From Planctomycetota bacterium (lineage in GTDB: Bacteria > Planctomycetota > PUPC01 > JACPCR01): a DNA stretch of 64,000 nt. A program made the position numbers and the translations under genes. How positions within the stretch are numbered: position 1 is the first letter of the stretch; every line of letters begins with the position of its first letter. Under the pieces are notes generated by a model that was given only the letters and a program-made list of their open reading frames with translations, did not search any database and had not been told where the DNA came from. The DNA lies in assembly GCA_027625095.1 (NCBI GenBank), contig JAQBXN010000003.1, positions 62,001 through 126,000 on the forward strand. The letters are read 5' to 3'. Positions 63,530 through 64,000 of the stretch are shown piece by piece.

Positions 63530-64000
63530 TGGAAGGGGGATGGGGGGAGGCCACCTTGGCTCCTTCCCAAATCTCTGTTTCCGGGAAATATGCGTGCCAG
63601 ACAAACCAGTAAGTTGGCACAAGGGGCAGGAGCTTGCCTTTGGCGGACCGTGCGATGAGCAACCGGTTCGGTGCATCCCACTGCACCAGGACCTCCTGAC
63701 CATCAAGTTTGTCTTGGATCACCCCCCCAGCCCCTGCAAGGGCGGAGACAGGATAGACGCGGGAGAGGCCATCCTGCTTGAAGCCAAGGACGAGCTCCTT
63801 GGGCGGAAGTCTATTCTCTTTATCTTCGTGGTCCAGGGGCGAGAAGTGCCTATCACGTTCGTACTCACCCGGGTAGAGAGGCATCAGGTAGCGAGAGGAG
63901 TAGATGCCGGTCCGGTATGAATCCGGGGAGAGGGTGTCTGTAGTGGGGTATCGTTTCAGCCAGGCTCTCCAGGTACACTGCACCACTGGAATTCTTTCAA
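63498..64000 (-). CDS. DUF3179 family protein, C-terminal part (5' end outside window)
   Basis: The frame is open through the right edge of the window, so only the C-terminal ~165 residues are seen. They match the DUF3179 end by recall: a CTWRAWLKRYPTTDTL-type motif, RLPPKELVLGFKQDG, SRVYPVSALAGAGGVIQDKL and a final LVPTYWFVWHAYFPE. Members are usually exported or lipoprotein-like with unknown function; the signal would lie outside the window. The 3' end overlaps the convergent mtnA gene by 32 bp. Confidence 0.82.
   Translation of the reverse strand, partial: ERIPVVQCTWRAWLKRYPTTDTLSPDSYRTGIYSSRYLMPLYPGEYERDRHFSPLDHEDKENRLPPKELVLGFKQDGLSRVYPVSALAGAGGVIQDKLDGQEVLVQWDAPNRLLIARSAKGKLLPLVPTYWFVWHAYFPETEIWEGAKVASPHPPSIIPEQRQSPF

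Overview
The window reads as one contiguous stretch of a Gram-negative, heterotrophic bacterial chromosome, with both strands used and short operons separated by 50-470 bp gaps. The gene content suggests a PVC-like or related lineage (Lentisphaerota, Planctomycetota, Verrucomicrobiota or Hydrogenedentota). Supporting this are two sulfatases, three Gfo/Idh/MocA oxidoreductases, four PhyH dioxygenases, a DUF6785 membrane protein, a DUF4838 protein, a heparinase II/III-type lyase, a UvrB/UvrC-motif protein and a prenyltransferase-repeat protein. A beta-barrel porin and a Tat-exported oxidoreductase agree with a diderm cell. The lineage is an inference from families; no rRNA or tRNA was found to settle it.

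Layout. 1-2.2 kb: end of a 2-oxoacid dehydrogenase E2 gene coupled to lpdA (E3). 2.4-6.5 kb: small membrane protein, heparinase II/III-like lyase, secreted SGNH hydrolase. 6.9-8.7 kb: DNA methyltransferase overlapping a PaeR7I/XhoI-type restriction endonuclease. 8.8-14.8 kb: oxidoreductase, DUF6785 transporter-like protein, nucleoside phosphorylase-fold protein, two PhyH dioxygenases. 15-24.4 kb: GT-C-like membrane protein, ATP-grasp enzyme, secreted sulfatase, aldo/keto reductase, HAD hydrolase, TPR protein, Tat-exported oxidoreductase. 24.7-31.4 kb: HtrA protease, porin, large CBM9-like secreted protein. 31.7-37.9 kb: site-2 protease, moaA, a triple-Rieske protein, a small membrane protein, a divergent Mur ligase, a UvrB/UvrC-motif protein. 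38-47.3 kb: DUF1080-like membrane protein, PEP-hydrolase-like protein coupled to threonine synthase, MFS transporter, M32 carboxypeptidase, xylose-isomerase-like and glycosidase-like proteins. 47.5-53.2 kb: cytoplasmic sulfatase, then a four-gene operon (membrane spermidine synthase, DUF4178, zinc-ribbon/Ser-Gly-rich membrane protein, duplicated DUF350). 53.7-64 kb: prenyltransferase-repeat protein with thioesterase, alpha/beta hydrolase, DUF4838 cluster with two PhyH genes, oxidoreductase, mtnA, and the end of a DUF3179 gene.

Many genes fit uptake and breakdown of sulfated or uronic-acid-rich glycans and small organic solutes: lyase, sulfatases, secreted SGNH and CBM9 proteins, porin, oxidoreductases, sugar isomerase. 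Housekeeping genes (lpdA, moaA, thrC, mtnA, Mur ligase, htrA) are scattered among them.

Two items stand out. The first is the compact polyamine-synthase/DUF4178/DUF350 membrane operon at 48.8-53.2 kb. The second is a set of short repeats: period-7 tandem repeats at three loci (one inside a gene, one running into a start codon), a 16-bp tandem repeat, and several long imperfect palindromes.
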